Positions 16,736 through 28,620 are shown, counted from the first letter of the stretch. The stretch: 39,287 nucleotides of DNA from Eubacteriaceae bacterium (GCA_028727785.1 JAQYNQ010000113.1:1-39287); one strand, 5' to 3'. Numbers and translations are program-made. Notes: generated by a model not told the origin, from the letters alone.

Positions 16736-18397
16736 ATGAAATTGACAGGATCACAAATTGTTTTGGAAGTGTTACTGGAACAGGGTGTTGACACAGTATT
16801 CGGTTACCCTGGAGGAACAGCTCTCAACATTTATGATGAACTGTATAAGTACAGTGATAAAATAAACCACGTTCTTACTGCTCACGAACAGGGCGCCAGC
16901 CACGCCGCAGACGGATATGCAAGAGCGACAGGAAAGACCGGTGTAGTAATGTCTACCAGCGGTCCGGGAGCAACTAACCTGGTAACAGGTATTGCTACTG
17001 CATATATGGACAGTATTCCGATTGTAGCTATTACATCAAACGTTCCTGATAATCTAATCGGAAGAGATGCTTTCCAGGAAATCTGCATTACAGGTGTTAC
17101 AATGCCTATTACAAAGCACAACTTCTTTGTTAATGACATTGATGAACTTGCAGACACATTAAGAGAAGCATTCAGAATTGCAGGCAGCGGAAGAAAGGGT
17201 CCGGTTCTTGTAGATATTACTAAGGACGTAACTGCTGCAGTAACAGATTATGTAAAGAAAGATGCGGTTGAACCTTCACCGCTTCCAATTATAAAAGATG
17301 AAGACGTTGATGCTATCGCTGCGATGATCAACAAGGCTAAGAAGCCGGTAGCATATATCGGTGGCGGTGTAGTTGCATCAGATGCTGCCGAAGAAGTAAG
17401 AGCTTTGATTGACAAGTGCAATATTCCTGTTACATATACACTTATGGCAGCAGGAGTTATCGGTCACGATCATCCGATGAATCTGGGAATGCTTGGAATG
17501 CACGGTACTATTTCTGCTAATAAGGCTATCAGCCAGGCAGATTTCGTTCTGACACTTGGCGCAAGATTCAGTGACAGAGTAGCTCTTAACACTAAGAGCT
17601 TTGCCAAGAAGGCTGACATCGCTATGGTTGATATCGACAAGAGTGAAATCAACAAGAACGTTGAAGTTGATGTAAGCTGCATCGGCGACGTAAAAGATTT
17701 TGTAACCAAGCTTTTACCAAAGGTAAAGGAAGCAGAACATCCTGAATGGGATGAGACAATTACTCAGTGGAAGGAAAAGGAGAGAGTTGTCAAGGCACCC
17801 GGATGTAAGCTTCACCCTTCAGAAATCGTTGAAATTATGTGCGATAAGGCTGAAGATGATACAATTTATGTAACAGACGTAGGTCAGCACCAGATGTGGG
17901 CTGCACAGTACATTAAACATAACGCTGCCAAGAAGTTCCTGACAAGCGGCGGACTTGGAACTATGGGATACGGATACGGAGCTGCAATCGGAGCACAGAT
18001 TGCCTGCCCTGACAACAGAGTAATCCATATTACAGGAGACGGTTCCTTCCACATGAACTTAAACGAGGCATGCACCGCTGTAAGCAACAACCTTCCTATT
18101 ATCACAGTTATCATGAACAACCAGGTATTAGGTATGGTTTACCAGTGGCAGACAATCTTCTACGATAAGAGATTTTCAAACACAACTCCTGAAAGAAAGA
18201 CTGACTTTGTAAAGTTAATCGAAGCTTTCGGAGGTACAGGCTACAGGGCAGAAACTCCTGAAGAGTTTGCTGAAGCTATGGACAAGGCTCTTATGGCTGA
18301 CGGTCCTGTATGGATTGACTGCAGAATCTCCAGAGAAGAAAGAGTTCTTCCTATGATTCCGCCGACTAAATCTGTTGAAAGTATGATTATTGACTAG
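16736..18397 (+). CDS. ilvB: acetolactate synthase large subunit
   Basis: 553 aa ThDP enzyme; 'GSQIVLEVLLEQGVDTVFGYPGGTALNIYD', 'TSGPGATNLVTGIATAYMDSIPIVAITSNV', 'TGDGSFHMNLNEACTAVSNNLPIITVIMNNQVLGMVYQWQ'. Confidence 0.97.
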   Translation: MKLTGSQIVLEVLLEQGVDTVFGYPGGTALNIYDELYKYSDKINHVLTAHEQGASHAADGYARATGKTGVVMSTSGPGATNLVTGIATAYMDSIPIVAITSNVPDNLIGRDAFQEICITGVTMPITKHNFFVNDIDELADTLREAFRIAGSGRKGPVLVDITKDVTAAVTDYVKKDAVEPSPLPIIKDEDVDAIAAMINKAKKPVAYIGGGVVASDAAEEVRALIDKCNIPVTYTLMAAGVIGHDHPMNLGMLGMHGTISANKAISQADFVLTLGARFSDRVALNTKSFAKKADIAMVDIDKSEINKNVEVDVSCIGDVKDFVTKLLPKVKEAEHPEWDETITQWKEKERVVKAPGCKLHPSEIVEIMCDKAEDDTIYVTDVGQHQMWAAQYIKHNAAKKFLTSGGLGTMGYGYGAAIGAQIACPDNRVIHITGDGSFHMNLNEACTAVSNNLPIITVIMNNQVLGMVYQWQTIFYDKRFSNTTPERKTDFVKLIEAFGGTGYRAETPEEFAEAMDKALMADGPVWIDCRISREERVLPMIPPTKSVESMIID

Positions 18398-18408
18398 AGA
18401 GGTGCGAG

Positions 18409-18912
18409 ATGTTTAAACCATTGAAGAAAGAAATCGTAAGTGTTCTGGTTGATAACCAGGCAAACGTTTTGACTAGAGTAGTAAGCTTATTTGGAAGAAG
18501 AGGATTTAATATTGACTCTCTGACAGTATCAGCTACTAACGATCCAAACTTATCAAGAATTACAATTGTGTTCAGCGCTACAGAACAGAAGATGCAGCAG
18601 ATTCTGACACAGACGGAAAAGCTGGAAGTTGTAAAGAGCATTTATGTTCTTAACAGAGAAAACAGCTTATACAGAGAGCTTCTTCTGATAAAGATTGAAG
18701 CAGATCAGTCTCAGCGTACAGCTATTAAAGAAATCGTTGACATCTTCAGAGGAAAGATTGTCGACCTTTCAAGAGAGAGCCTGATTATTGAGCTTACAGG
18801 TACGCCTGAAAAGCTAGATGGATTTATGGATGTAATTCAGGATTACAAAATTGCTGAAGTATGCAGAACCGGTATTACCGGAATCGAAAGCCATCCTAAG
18901 AAATTAAAGTAA
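18409..18912 (+). CDS. ilvN: acetolactate synthase small subunit
   Basis: 167 aa; ACT domain 'KEIVSVLVDNQANVLTRVVSLFGRRGFNIDSLTVSATNDPNLSRITIV'. Confidence 0.95.
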   Translation: MFKPLKKEIVSVLVDNQANVLTRVVSLFGRRGFNIDSLTVSATNDPNLSRITIVFSATEQKMQQILTQTEKLEVVKSIYVLNRENSLYRELLLIKIEADQSQRTAIKEIVDIFRGKIVDLSRESLIIELTGTPEKLDGFMDVIQDYKIAEVCRTGITGIESHPKKLK

Positions 18913-18929
18913 GATTAAAATTTATATGA

Positions 18930-19946
<1,017 letters not shown>

Positions 19947-19992
19947 TCGATTATAGTTAACGATAACAACGAATAACGAGGTATACATTATT

Positions 19993-21663
19993 ATGGCAAG
20001 AAGAAGTGATAATGTAACCAGAGGTATAGAAAAGGCTCCAATGCGTAGCCTTTTTTATGCTATGGGTTACACTAAAGAAGAACTTGAAAAACCATTGATC
20101 GGTGTAGTTTCCGCTCACAGTGAAATCGTACCCGGACATATGCACTTAGATAAAGTAACTGAAGCTGTTAAAGCAGGTGTCAGAATGGCAGGAGGAACTC
20201 CGATCATGGTTCCTGCAATCGGTGTCTGCGACGGTATTGCAATGGGTCACGTTGGAATGAAGTATTCTCTGGCTTCTCGTGAGCTTATTGCTGACAGTGT
20301 GGAAACTATGGCTATGGCTCATCAGTTTGATGGTCTGGTTCTTGTTCCAAACTGTGATAAGATTGTTCCGGGCATGGTAATGGCTGCAGTAAGAATGAAT
20401 ATTCCTGCTGTTGTTTGCTCGGGTGGTCCTATGATGAGCGGTCTTGTAGGCGGAGTAGAAACCTCTCTATCCAAGATGTTTGAAGCTGTCGGAGCACGTA
20501 AGGCTAACATTATCGATGATGCAGGTCTGGAAGATTTTGAGCTGAACACATGTCCGGGCTGCGGATCATGCTCCGGAATGTACACTGCAAACTCAATGAA
20601 CTGCCTGTGTGAAGCTATCGGTATCGCTCTTCCGGGCAACGGAACTATCCCTGCTGTTCACAGCGGAAGAATCCAGCTTGCAAAGTATGCAGGTATGGCT
20701 ATCATGAACCTGGTTGAAAAGGATATCAAAGCCAGAGACATTATTAACGAAAAGTCTATCAGAAACGCATTAGCGTGTGACATGGCTCTTGGATGTTCAT
20801 CTAACAGCGTACTTCACCTTCTGGCAATCGCCCATGAGGCAGGAGTAGAGCTGAACCTTAAACTGTTCAACGAAATGAGTGCAAAGACTCCTAACCTTTG
20901 CCATCTTGCTCCTGCAGGCGATACTCACATGCATGACCTTAACATTGCAGGTGGTGTTCAGGCAGTTCTTGCTGAGTTAAACAAGAAGGGTCTGATTGAC
21001 ACTTCATTAATCACAGCTAACGGTAAAACAGTCGGTGAAAACATCGAAGGTAAATACATAAAGGACAACAACGCTATTAAGAGCGTGGATGCTCCATACA
21101 GTGAAACAGGCGGAATCCAGATTATGTGGGGTAACATTGCTCAGCAGGGTTGCGTAGTTAAGAGAAGTGCTGTAGCTCCTGAAATGCTTGTTCACAGTGG
21201 ACCTGCCAGAGTATTTGACTGCGAAGACGATGCTATTCAGGCTATTTATGACGGAAAAATCGTTGACGGTGATGTAGTAGTTATCAGATACGAAGGCCCT
21301 AAGGGCGGCCCTGGTATGAGAGAAATGCTTAACCCTACAAGTGCTCTTGCAGGAATGAAGCTTGATAAGACAGTTGCACTTATTACTGACGGTCGTTTCA
21401 GTGGTGCCAGCCGTGGTGCTTCTATCGGTCACGTTTGTCCTGAAGCTGCCTCCGGTGGTAACATTGCTCTGATTCAGGAAGGCGATATTATCGAAATCGA
21501 TATTCCTGGTGCAAAGATTAACGCTAAGGTTTCCGATGAAGAATTTGAAGCAAGACGTGCAAAGGCAGTATTCAAGCAGCCTGATGTGAAGGGCTGGCTG
21601 TACAGATACTCCAAACTTGTTGATGAATCTAGCCATGGAGCTGTTATGAGGAGTGATTTCTAA
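19993..21663 (+). CDS. ilvD: dihydroxy-acid dehydratase
   Basis: 556 aa; '[19 protein letters not shown]', '[36 protein letters not shown]', '[24 protein letters not shown]'. Confidence 0.97.
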   Translation: MARRSDNVTRGIEKAPMRSLFYAMGYTKEELEKPLIGVVSAHSEIVPGHMHLDKVTEAVKAGVRMAGGTPIMVPAIGVCDGIAMGHVGMKYSLASRELIADSVETMAMAHQFDGLVLVPNCDKIVPGMVMAAVRMNIPAVVCSGGPMMSGLVGGVETSLSKMFEAVGARKANIIDDAGLEDFELNTCPGCGSCSGMYTANSMNCLCEAIGIALPGNGTIPAVHSGRIQLAKYAGMAIMNLVEKDIKARDIINEKSIRNALACDMALGCSSNSVLHLLAIAHEAGVELNLKLFNEMSAKTPNLCHLAPAGDTHMHDLNIAGGVQAVLAELNKKGLIDTSLITANGKTVGENIEGKYIKDNNAIKSVDAPYSETGGIQIMWGNIAQQGCVVKRSAVAPEMLVHSGPARVFDCEDDAIQAIYDGKIVDGDVVVIRYEGPKGGPGMREMLNPTSALAGMKLDKTVALITDGRFSGASRGASIGHVCPEAASGGNIALIQEGDIIEIDIPGAKINAKVSDEEFEARRAKAVFKQPDVKGWLYRYSKLVDESSHGAVMRSDF

Positions 21664-22883
21664 TGAGTGAAATGCTTTCACTTGCGGCTTTCGAGGAAGC
21701 TACAGAAATAGTTAAGAAAGCTGCAACTGAGACTAAGCTGGTATACAGTGAGTATTTCAGCAGTCAGTGTGGCAACAAAGTATATCTGAAACCTGAAAAC
21801 ACTCAGGTAACAGGTGCATATAAAATCAGAGGTGCTTATTATAAAATAAGCACTCTGACAGATGAGGAACGTGCAAAAGGATTAATAACCGCTTCAGCAG
21901 GCAATCACGCTCAGGGTGTAGCCTATGCAGCGAAGGCATATGGCTGTAAGGCAGTCATTGTAATGCCTACAACTACTCCTTTAATGAAAGTTAACAGAAC
22001 TAAGAGTTATGGTGCAGAGGTAATTCTTCACGGTGATGTTTATGACGAGGCTGCAGCTTACGCTCTAAAGCTTGCCGATGAAGAGGGATATACCTTTATC
22101 CATCCTTTTGACGATCCTGCTGTTGCAACAGGCCAGGGCACAATTGCCATGGAGATTATAAAAGAACTTCCTCTTGTGGACTATATTTTAGTTCCTGTTG
22201 GAGGAGGCGGATTAGCTACAGGTGTTTCCACTTTAGCAAAGATGATGAATCCTAAGATTAAGGTAATTGCAGTTGAACCTGCCGGTGCCAACTGTCTTCA
22301 GGAATCATTAAAGGCAGGAAAGCCTGTAACTCTCGATGGTGTCAGCACTATTGCAGATGGTACAGCTGTAAAAACTCCGGGACAGGTAATCTTCCCGTAT
22401 CTGCAGCAGAATATCGACCAGGTTATCACAGTACAGGATGACGAACTGGTTGTAGCCTTCCTTGATATGGTTGAAAACCACAAGATGGTAGTTGAGAATT
22501 CAGGTCTTCTTACTGTAGCAGCCCTGAAGCAGCTCAACTTTAAGGATAAGAAAGTAGTTTCTGTACTGAGTGGCGGTAATATGGACATTATTACAATGTC
22601 TTCAGTTGTTCAGCACGGTCTGATCAGACGTGAACGCATCTTCTCTGTTTCCACATTACTACCTGATAAACCGGGAGAACTTGTAAATGTTGCAAGTATT
22701 ATTGCCGGCAAGCAGGGTAATGTAATCAGACTGGATCACAACCAGTTTGTAAGTACAAACAGAAGTGCGGCCGTTGAACTGAAAATTACTATGGAATGTT
22801 TCGGCTCTGAGCACAAGCGTGAAATTATACATGCTCTTCAGGAAGCCGGATACAATACACAGGAAACTACAGTAATGATGTAA
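21663..22883 (+). CDS. ilvA: threonine ammonia-lyase (catabolic-type size, C-terminal ACT domain)
   Basis: 406 aa PLP enzyme; 'YLKPENTQVTGAYKIRGAYYKI', 'ASAGNHAQGVAYAAKAYG', 'VGGGGLATGVSTLAK'; TAATG overlap with ilvD. Confidence 0.92.
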   Translation: MSEMLSLAAFEEATEIVKKAATETKLVYSEYFSSQCGNKVYLKPENTQVTGAYKIRGAYYKISTLTDEERAKGLITASAGNHAQGVAYAAKAYGCKAVIVMPTTTPLMKVNRTKSYGAEVILHGDVYDEAAAYALKLADEEGYTFIHPFDDPAVATGQGTIAMEIIKELPLVDYILVPVGGGGLATGVSTLAKMMNPKIKVIAVEPAGANCLQESLKAGKPVTLDGVSTIADGTAVKTPGQVIFPYLQQNIDQVITVQDDELVVAFLDMVENHKMVVENSGLLTVAALKQLNFKDKKVVSVLSGGNMDIITMSSVVQHGLIRRERIFSVSTLLPDKPGELVNVASIIAGKQGNVIRLDHNQFVSTNRSAAVELKITMECFGSEHKREIIHALQEAGYNTQETTVMM

Positions 22884-22910
22884 TCAACGTAATACTTACT
22901 TTATTCTTAG

Positions 22911-22943
22911 AAATCCCCCCAGATAAAATATCCGGGGGGATTT
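22911..22943 (+). terminator. strong hairpin after ilvA (possible terminator)
   Basis: Perfect 10-bp stem AAATCCCCCC / GGGGGGATTT (22911-22920 / 22934-22943); only a short T run follows directly. Confidence 0.6.
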
Positions 22944-22979
22944 CCACATGTGACGGGTGCAGTCGTTTTTTTTAATCCG

Positions 22980-23008
22980 TTGCAATTCTATGAACCAGAG
23001 AGTACAAT
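22980..23008 (+). promoter_or_regulatory. promoter upstream of the D-cysteine desulfhydrase-family gene
   Basis: TTGCAA - 17 bp - TACAAT. Confidence 0.6.
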
Positions 23009-23071
23009 AATATTAATCGTATCGTAACAACTGATAGGATACTTTATAAAAGAGTAAAGGAGAATTTTACA

Positions 23072-24106
23072 ATGACACTGGGAAAAGAAAAAGTTAACTA
23101 TTTAAATACACCTACACCACTTACCCGTCTGGACAGAATCTCAGAAGATCTGGGTATCAACCTGTACCTTAAACGAGATGACATTACCAACTTCGGAACG
23201 GGCGGTAACAAGCTGAGAAAACTGGAGTACTTTGTGAAAGACGCCCTGAATCAGGGGGCAACCTGCCTGCTTACAGTTGGAGGAGCACAGACCAATCATG
23301 GCCGCCTTACAGGAGCCGTAGCAGCAAAGTATGGAATGAAAGGGGTTATTGTTTCCGTAGATCCATATCCGGGTGAAATCTCAGCAAACCTGCTCCTTGA
23401 CGGAATTATGGGATGCGATGTTTATCTCGTCAGAGAGGAAAACTTCCCAGGCATGACCGAGGATGAAATCCTTGAGCAGGAAGTTGGCAGAATTACAGCA
23501 GAACTGGAATCACAGGGAGAAAAAGTTTACTACATACCTATGGGCGGTTCCAATGAACTGGGTATTCTCGGCTATTACGACTGTGCCGTGGAACTGTACG
23601 GGCAGACCGAGGCTCTTGGCCTGGACAATGTAAGAGTAGTTACTACCTTTGGAAGTATGGGAACCTACATGGGTCTGCTGACAGGAACAGTAAATGAAAA
23701 TCTGCCCCTTCATATCACAGCAGTAGATATTTATCCAAAAGAAAAAGGTGCAAAGACAGAGGCACTGGAATATTTCAACCGGGTAAAAGAATTCTATGGA
23801 CTTGAAGCAGAGCTGACTGAAGATGATCTTGATATTACTGAAGACTACATTTTCGGACAGTATAACAATGCGGTAAAAGAAGTCAGGGAAGCCATTTACT
23901 ACATGGGAAGAATGGAAGGTATTATTCTGGACCCATGCTATACAGGAAAGACATTTACCGGTCTGCTTGATATGGTAAAGAAAGGAACTATCAGACAGGG
24001 CGAGAACGTTGTAATGATTCATACAGGCGGAATTCCGGGAAATTATACCAAGCACCACAGAGTCGAAATGGAAAAAGAACTGAGCGAATATATTCATATT
24101 GTTTAG
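23072..24106 (+). CDS. D-cysteine desulfhydrase / 1-aminocyclopropane-1-carboxylate deaminase family PLP enzyme
   Basis: 344 aa; 'NTPTPLTRLDRISEDLGINLYLKRDDITNFGTGGNKLRKLEYFVKDALNQGATCLLTVGGAQTNHGRLTGAVAAKYG'. Confidence 0.85.
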   Translation: MTLGKEKVNYLNTPTPLTRLDRISEDLGINLYLKRDDITNFGTGGNKLRKLEYFVKDALNQGATCLLTVGGAQTNHGRLTGAVAAKYGMKGVIVSVDPYPGEISANLLLDGIMGCDVYLVREENFPGMTEDEILEQEVGRITAELESQGEKVYYIPMGGSNELGILGYYDCAVELYGQTEALGLDNVRVVTTFGSMGTYMGLLTGTVNENLPLHITAVDIYPKEKGAKTEALEYFNRVKEFYGLEAELTEDDLDITEDYIFGQYNNAVKEVREAIYYMGRMEGIILDPCYTGKTFTGLLDMVKKGTIRQGENVVMIHTGGIPGNYTKHHRVEMEKELSEYIHIV

Positions 24107-24121
24107 TAAAAAGGTGAAAAA

Positions 24122-24757
24122 ATGGTTATAAAAAATGAAAAAAAAGTAAAGCGTATTGCCAATATATTTGCTGTTGCAGCTATAATTATCGTTCTGGGGT
24201 TCATATTGGTGGATAAGGGAAAAGCTGAACCTGAATTTGATCTGAATGTTGTTGGTGTAGGCAAGTATCATACCGCGGTGGCGCTGGAACCGGGAGATGA
24301 AGCGGAAATCGACGCCTGGAATGATCTTTTTGTTATGGTTAAGGGCAAAGAATACGGCAGTACTCCTTCAATCTGGTTTGATGTAACCATTGGGGACAGC
24401 CTGGATAAGCTGGCTGAAGAATGCAATCTGAAAGAGGGATACGCAATAATTAATTCTGAAGTTCCAACAGAAGAACACGACGGTACCACTGATGTAATAG
24501 ATGTTCCGTACTCTAAAAATTTCTTTGAGAAATATAAGGGAGAATATCTGGATGCGATGATTTATATCGGCTACAATAAGGTCGAAGAAGCTTCAGAAGA
24601 AGACGCAACAGGTCTGGTAAACGGCAAATGGGCACAGGTTCCTGCTGATGAGATCATGGATGCAGACCTAATATTTGGTTTCGATATAAACGGAATGGAG
24701 GATCAGGCTGTTAACCCGGGCGAAGTGATAAAAATAATAATCAGGTATAATAAGTAG
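24122..24757 (+). CDS. hypothetical membrane-anchored/exported protein
   Basis: 211 aa; basic N-terminus plus one hydrophobic segment (IANIFAVAAIIIVLGFILV), acidic extracytoplasmic domain; no family recognised. Confidence 0.7.
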   Translation: MVIKNEKKVKRIANIFAVAAIIIVLGFILVDKGKAEPEFDLNVVGVGKYHTAVALEPGDEAEIDAWNDLFVMVKGKEYGSTPSIWFDVTIGDSLDKLAEECNLKEGYAIINSEVPTEEHDGTTDVIDVPYSKNFFEKYKGEYLDAMIYIGYNKVEEASEEDATGLVNGKWAQVPADEIMDADLIFGFDINGMEDQAVNPGEVIKIIIRYNK

Positions 24758-24764
24758 AATTAAA

Positions 24765-26513
24765 GTGATAAATGTTATGATTAGAGAATTTGTTAAGTTT
24801 TATAAGCCGCATATTAAGCTTTTTGCCATAGATATGACGGCAGCATTTATAGTGGCATGCTGTGATTTGTTTTATCCGGTAATTGCAAAAAATATAATAA
24901 ATGACTACGTGCCCAATAAAAACATAAGATTGTTTATTACATGGGCTGTAGCTCTGCTGGTTATTTATATAGTAAAGGCTGTACTGAACTATATAATCCA
25001 GTACTGGGGACACATAGTCGGTGTTAGAATGCAGGGAGATATGAGACTGGTGCTGTTCAGACATCTGCAGAAGCTGCCCTTCTCTTTCTTCGATGAAAAT
25101 CAGACCGGTAAAGTTATGAGCAGAATGGTTAACGACCTGTTCGAAATATCAGAACTGGCACACCACGGACCGGAGAACCTGTTCCTCTCTCTGATAATCC
25201 TTGCAGGAGCGTTTATTATGCTGGCTCAGATCAACCTGGGACTGACATGCATAGCCTTCATTATCCTGCCATTTATGATACTCTTTGCCTTTAAGAGCAG
25301 GAAAAACATGACAGATGCATTTAACGCATCAAGAGTAGAGACAGCAGAAATCAATGCAAGCATAGAGACTGCAATTGCAGGTATCAGAGTATCCAGAGCA
25401 TATACAGCAGATGAACATGAAAGCAGAAAATTCAATAAGGCCAATGAAAATCTGAAGAATGCCCGCTACAAGGCATATAGAGCCATGGGAATATTCAATT
25501 CAGGAATGGGACTGTTTATGGATCTTCTGTATCTGGTTGTCCTGGCTGCCGGAGGTCTGTTTTTCTTCTACGGAAAGATTAACGCCGGAGAGTTTGCGGC
25601 ATACCTTCTATACATATCCATGTTCCTGAAGCCGGTGAACAAGCTGGTAGCCTTTTACGAACAGTTCCAGGAGGGAATGTCCGGTTTCAGAAGGTTCAGA
25701 GAAATAATGGCTGTTCCGGAAGAAGAGGAGCCTGAAGGTGATAATGCAGATATCAAAACTCCTTTAGAGGGGCATATCCGCTTTGAAAATGTAACCTTCA
25801 GCTATGAGAACAGTGATTCAAAGGAGGATATTCCACCTGTAATCAGCAATCTGACACTGGACATTAAGCAGGGAAGAACACTTGCACTTGTAGGACCTTC
25901 GGGAAGCGGAAAGACGACAATGTGTCATCTGATACCGCGATTCTACGACGTGGACAGTGGCAGAATAACCATAGATGGAATAGATATCACTGAAATGACA
26001 AGAACCTCACTGAGAAAAAATGTGGGAATAGTGGCGCAGGATGTTTTTCTTTTCAACGGAACTATCAGAGAAAATATTGCCTACGGTGATCTTGATGCCG
26101 GTGAGGAGGAAATCATTGAAGCGGCGAAAAAAGCCAATATCCACGACTATATCATGACCTTGGAGGATGGTTATGATACACAGGTGGGAGAGAGAGGAAT
26201 CAAGCTGTCGGGAGGACAGAAACAGAGAATATCTATTGCCAGAATATTCTTGAAGAATCCTCCGATACTGATTCTGGACGAGGCGACTTCTGCTCTGGAC
26301 AATGCAACAGAGATGATGATTCAAAAGTCACTTGAGGAGCTGAGCAGAGGAAGGACAGCTATCATTGTTGCTCACAGACTGTCAACGATTAAGAATGCTG
26401 ATGAGATTATTGTTCTGACCAACGAAGGAGTAGAAGAACGAGGTACTCATGAGGAACTTGTTGCGGCCGGCGGCATGTATGCAGGCCTGTATCAGTATCA
26501 GTTTAAGGAATAA
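24765..26513 (+). CDS. ABC transporter, fused permease and ATPase (exporter type)
   Basis: 582 aa; six-TM domain then 'LVGPSGSGKTTMCHLIPRFYDVDSG', 'GERGIKLSGGQKQRISIARIFLKNPPILILDEATSALD', 'AHRLSTI'. Start uncertain (GTG 24765 or ATG 24777). Confidence 0.9.
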   Translation: MINVMIREFVKFYKPHIKLFAIDMTAAFIVACCDLFYPVIAKNIINDYVPNKNIRLFITWAVALLVIYIVKAVLNYIIQYWGHIVGVRMQGDMRLVLFRHLQKLPFSFFDENQTGKVMSRMVNDLFEISELAHHGPENLFLSLIILAGAFIMLAQINLGLTCIAFIILPFMILFAFKSRKNMTDAFNASRVETAEINASIETAIAGIRVSRAYTADEHESRKFNKANENLKNARYKAYRAMGIFNSGMGLFMDLLYLVVLAAGGLFFFYGKINAGEFAAYLLYISMFLKPVNKLVAFYEQFQEGMSGFRRFREIMAVPEEEEPEGDNADIKTPLEGHIRFENVTFSYENSDSKEDIPPVISNLTLDIKQGRTLALVGPSGSGKTTMCHLIPRFYDVDSGRITIDGIDITEMTRTSLRKNVGIVAQDVFLFNGTIRENIAYGDLDAGEEEIIEAAKKANIHDYIMTLEDGYDTQVGERGIKLSGGQKQRISIARIFLKNPPILILDEATSALDNATEMMIQKSLEELSRGRTAIIVAHRLSTIKNADEIIVLTNEGVEERGTHEELVAAGGMYAGLYQYQFKE

Positions 26514-26549
26514 AAAATATAGTTTTGTGCGTTAATGAGAGGAAAAGAA

Positions 26550-27212
26550 ATGTATAAAATTAAGGACTTGTTTGATTTGGAACATACAATGGCTAAGGAG
26601 TACCTGGAAGGCTACACTTATCCGTGGGAAGCTTTGAAGGGAATCAAAGACATGATTATAGAGCTTGGAAAGAAACTTCCTGCTGACGAATATGAGGAGG
26701 TTTCTGAAAACGTATGGGTTCACAAAGATGCAAAGGTTTTTCCAAGTGCATATCTGGGGTCACCATGTATTATCGGTGCGGGAACTGAGGTAAGACACTG
26801 CGCCTTTGTTCGCGGATCTGCTCTGGTTGGTGAAAACTGTGTGGTAGGGAACTCTGTTGAACTTAAAAATGTTATTCTCTTTGATAATGTTCAGACTCCC
26901 CATTATAACTATGTCGGCGACAGTATTTTAGGGTATAAGAGTCACATGGGTGCTGGTTCAATTACTTCCAATGTGAAGAGTGATAAGAGCCTCGTAGTTA
27001 TTAAGAATGGTGACGAGAAGATTGAAACCGGAATTAAAAAGGTTGGTGCCATGCTTGGTGACAATGTGGAAGTTGGCTGTAACAGTGTCCTGAATCCGGG
27101 AACTGTTCTTGGAAGAAGGGTTTCTGTATATCCTACTTCATGTGTAAGAGGAGTGATTGAAGAGGACTGCATTGTTAAGGTAAGCGGTGAGGTTGTTAAA
27201 AGAAACGCATAG
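26550..27212 (+). CDS. left-handed beta-helix (hexapeptide repeat) acyltransferase/nucleotidyltransferase-like protein
   Basis: Hexapeptide repeats 'VWVHKDAKVFPSAYLGSPCIIGAGTEVRHCAFVRGSALVGENCVVGNSVELKNVIL...GDNVEVGCNSVLNPGTVLGRRVSVYP'; ATG 26550 follows GAGAGGAAAAG. Confidence 0.75.
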   Translation: MYKIKDLFDLEHTMAKEYLEGYTYPWEALKGIKDMIIELGKKLPADEYEEVSENVWVHKDAKVFPSAYLGSPCIIGAGTEVRHCAFVRGSALVGENCVVGNSVELKNVILFDNVQTPHYNYVGDSILGYKSHMGAGSITSNVKSDKSLVVIKNGDEKIETGIKKVGAMLGDNVEVGCNSVLNPGTVLGRRVSVYPTSCVRGVIEEDCIVKVSGEVVKRNA

Positions 27213-27237
27213 AAATGAAAATTATGAGGACAGAAAA

Positions 27238-28050
27238 ATGTATAATAAACTGATGCAATGTTTGAGAAGCGTAAGAGAGAAAACCGACTTTGTACCTGAG
27301 GTGGCTTTGATATTAGGTTCCGGTCTGGGAGACTATGCCGACGGAATCGAAATTGTTGACACTGTTGATTATTCTGATATCGAGAGCTTCCCGGTGTCTA
27401 CAGTGCCGGGACACAGAGGCCGGTTCGTATTCGGTTATGTGGAGAAGACTCCGGTTGTGATTATGCAGGGTCGTGTTCACTATTATGAAGGCTACGACAT
27501 GAAAGATGTTGTACTGCCGACTCGTCTTATGGGCCTGATGGGTGCAAAGAAGATTCTGCTTACAAACGCGTCCGGAGGCTGTAATCCGGACTTCAGGGTA
27601 GGTGATCTTATGATGATAACTGACCATATTACTACAGGGGTTCCAAGTCCGCTGATCGGACCTAATATTGATGAACTGGGACTGAGATTTCCGGATATGA
27701 GCCAGGTGTACAGCAGACGACTGCATCAGATTATAAGATCCTGTGCCCAGGAGTGCGGCATCGATCTTAAAGAGGGGGTTTACGTTCAGTTTACAGGACC
27801 GAATTTTGAAACTCCCGCAGAGGTCAGACTGGCACGAATCTGGGGCGGAGACACTATTGGAATGAGTACTGCCTGTGAGGCAATAGCGGCTCACCACATG
27901 GGAATGGAGGTTTGCGGTATATCCTGCATTACTAATTTAGCTGCAGGCATCTCAAAGACAGCAATTACCCATGAGGAAGTGCAGGAGACTGCAGACCGGG
28001 TTGCTCATGTATTCAGGGAACTGGTAACTAAGATTGTAGTAAGGATGTAA
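27238..28050 (+). CDS. punA: purine-nucleoside phosphorylase
   Basis: 'EVALILGSGLGDYAD', 'VPGHRGRFVFGYVEKTPVVIMQGRVHYYEGYDMKDVVLPTRLMGLMGAKKILLTNASGGCNPDFRVGDLMMITDHI'; MYNKLMQ start preferred over the overlapping listed start. Confidence 0.93.
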   Translation: MYNKLMQCLRSVREKTDFVPEVALILGSGLGDYADGIEIVDTVDYSDIESFPVSTVPGHRGRFVFGYVEKTPVVIMQGRVHYYEGYDMKDVVLPTRLMGLMGAKKILLTNASGGCNPDFRVGDLMMITDHITTGVPSPLIGPNIDELGLRFPDMSQVYSRRLHQIIRSCAQECGIDLKEGVYVQFTGPNFETPAEVRLARIWGGDTIGMSTACEAIAAHHMGMEVCGISCITNLAAGISKTAITHEEVQETADRVAHVFRELVTKIVVRM

Positions 28051-28053
28051 TTT

Positions 28054-28611
28054 ATGGAGTATGATACTAAGCAGTTTGAAGCTTTAGCATGGAAAAAAAT
28101 CGGTACTGAGCATATTGTGCAGAACCGGTGGATTGATTTCAGAGTGGAGGAATACCGGTTTCCTGATGGGTCAAGCAGAGGCGGTTTTTATACTTTTTCA
28201 AAACGCAATTTTGTCGTAATTGTTGCCAGGGCTGAAGATGGCAGATACATATGTGTTTGGCAGTACAGGCAGGGAATTGATCAGGTTACCTGCGAGTTTC
28301 CTGCAGGTGGTATGGAAGAAGGCGAAAACCCTTTGGAATGTGCCAGGAGAGAACTTATGGAGGAAACCGGATTTTGCAGTGACAACTGGACTGAACTGAT
28401 TACAATTCCGGCAAACGCAACGATTTGCGATAATATTGTGACTGTTTTCTTTGCTGACAGCTGCGTAAAGACAGGAGAGCAGAATCTAGATGATACAGAA
28501 TATCTGAATGTGGAGCTTGTAGATGAGGAAGAACTGGAAAAACGTATTTTTAGCGGAGGATTTCAGCAAGGTGACCATGTTATGGGATACCTTCTCAGCA
28601 AGAGACTGTAA
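28054..28611 (+). CDS. NUDIX hydrolase
   Basis: 185 aa; Nudix box 'GGMEEGENPLECARRELMEETGF'. Confidence 0.88.
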   Translation: MEYDTKQFEALAWKKIGTEHIVQNRWIDFRVEEYRFPDGSSRGGFYTFSKRNFVVIVARAEDGRYICVWQYRQGIDQVTCEFPAGGMEEGENPLECARRELMEETGFCSDNWTELITIPANATICDNIVTVFFADSCVKTGEQNLDDTEYLNVELVDEEELEKRIFSGGFQQGDHVMGYLLSKRL

Positions 28612-28620
28612 GTAAATAAT

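Noticed and set aside
21007-21681. 224-aa minus-strand ORF
   Set aside because: Fully antisense to ilvD; composition of a shadow ORF.
23510-24271. 253-aa minus-strand ORF
   Set aside because: Antisense to the well-supported D-cysteine desulfhydrase-family CDS; low-complexity Phe/Tyr/Ser-rich translation, no RBS or family resemblance.
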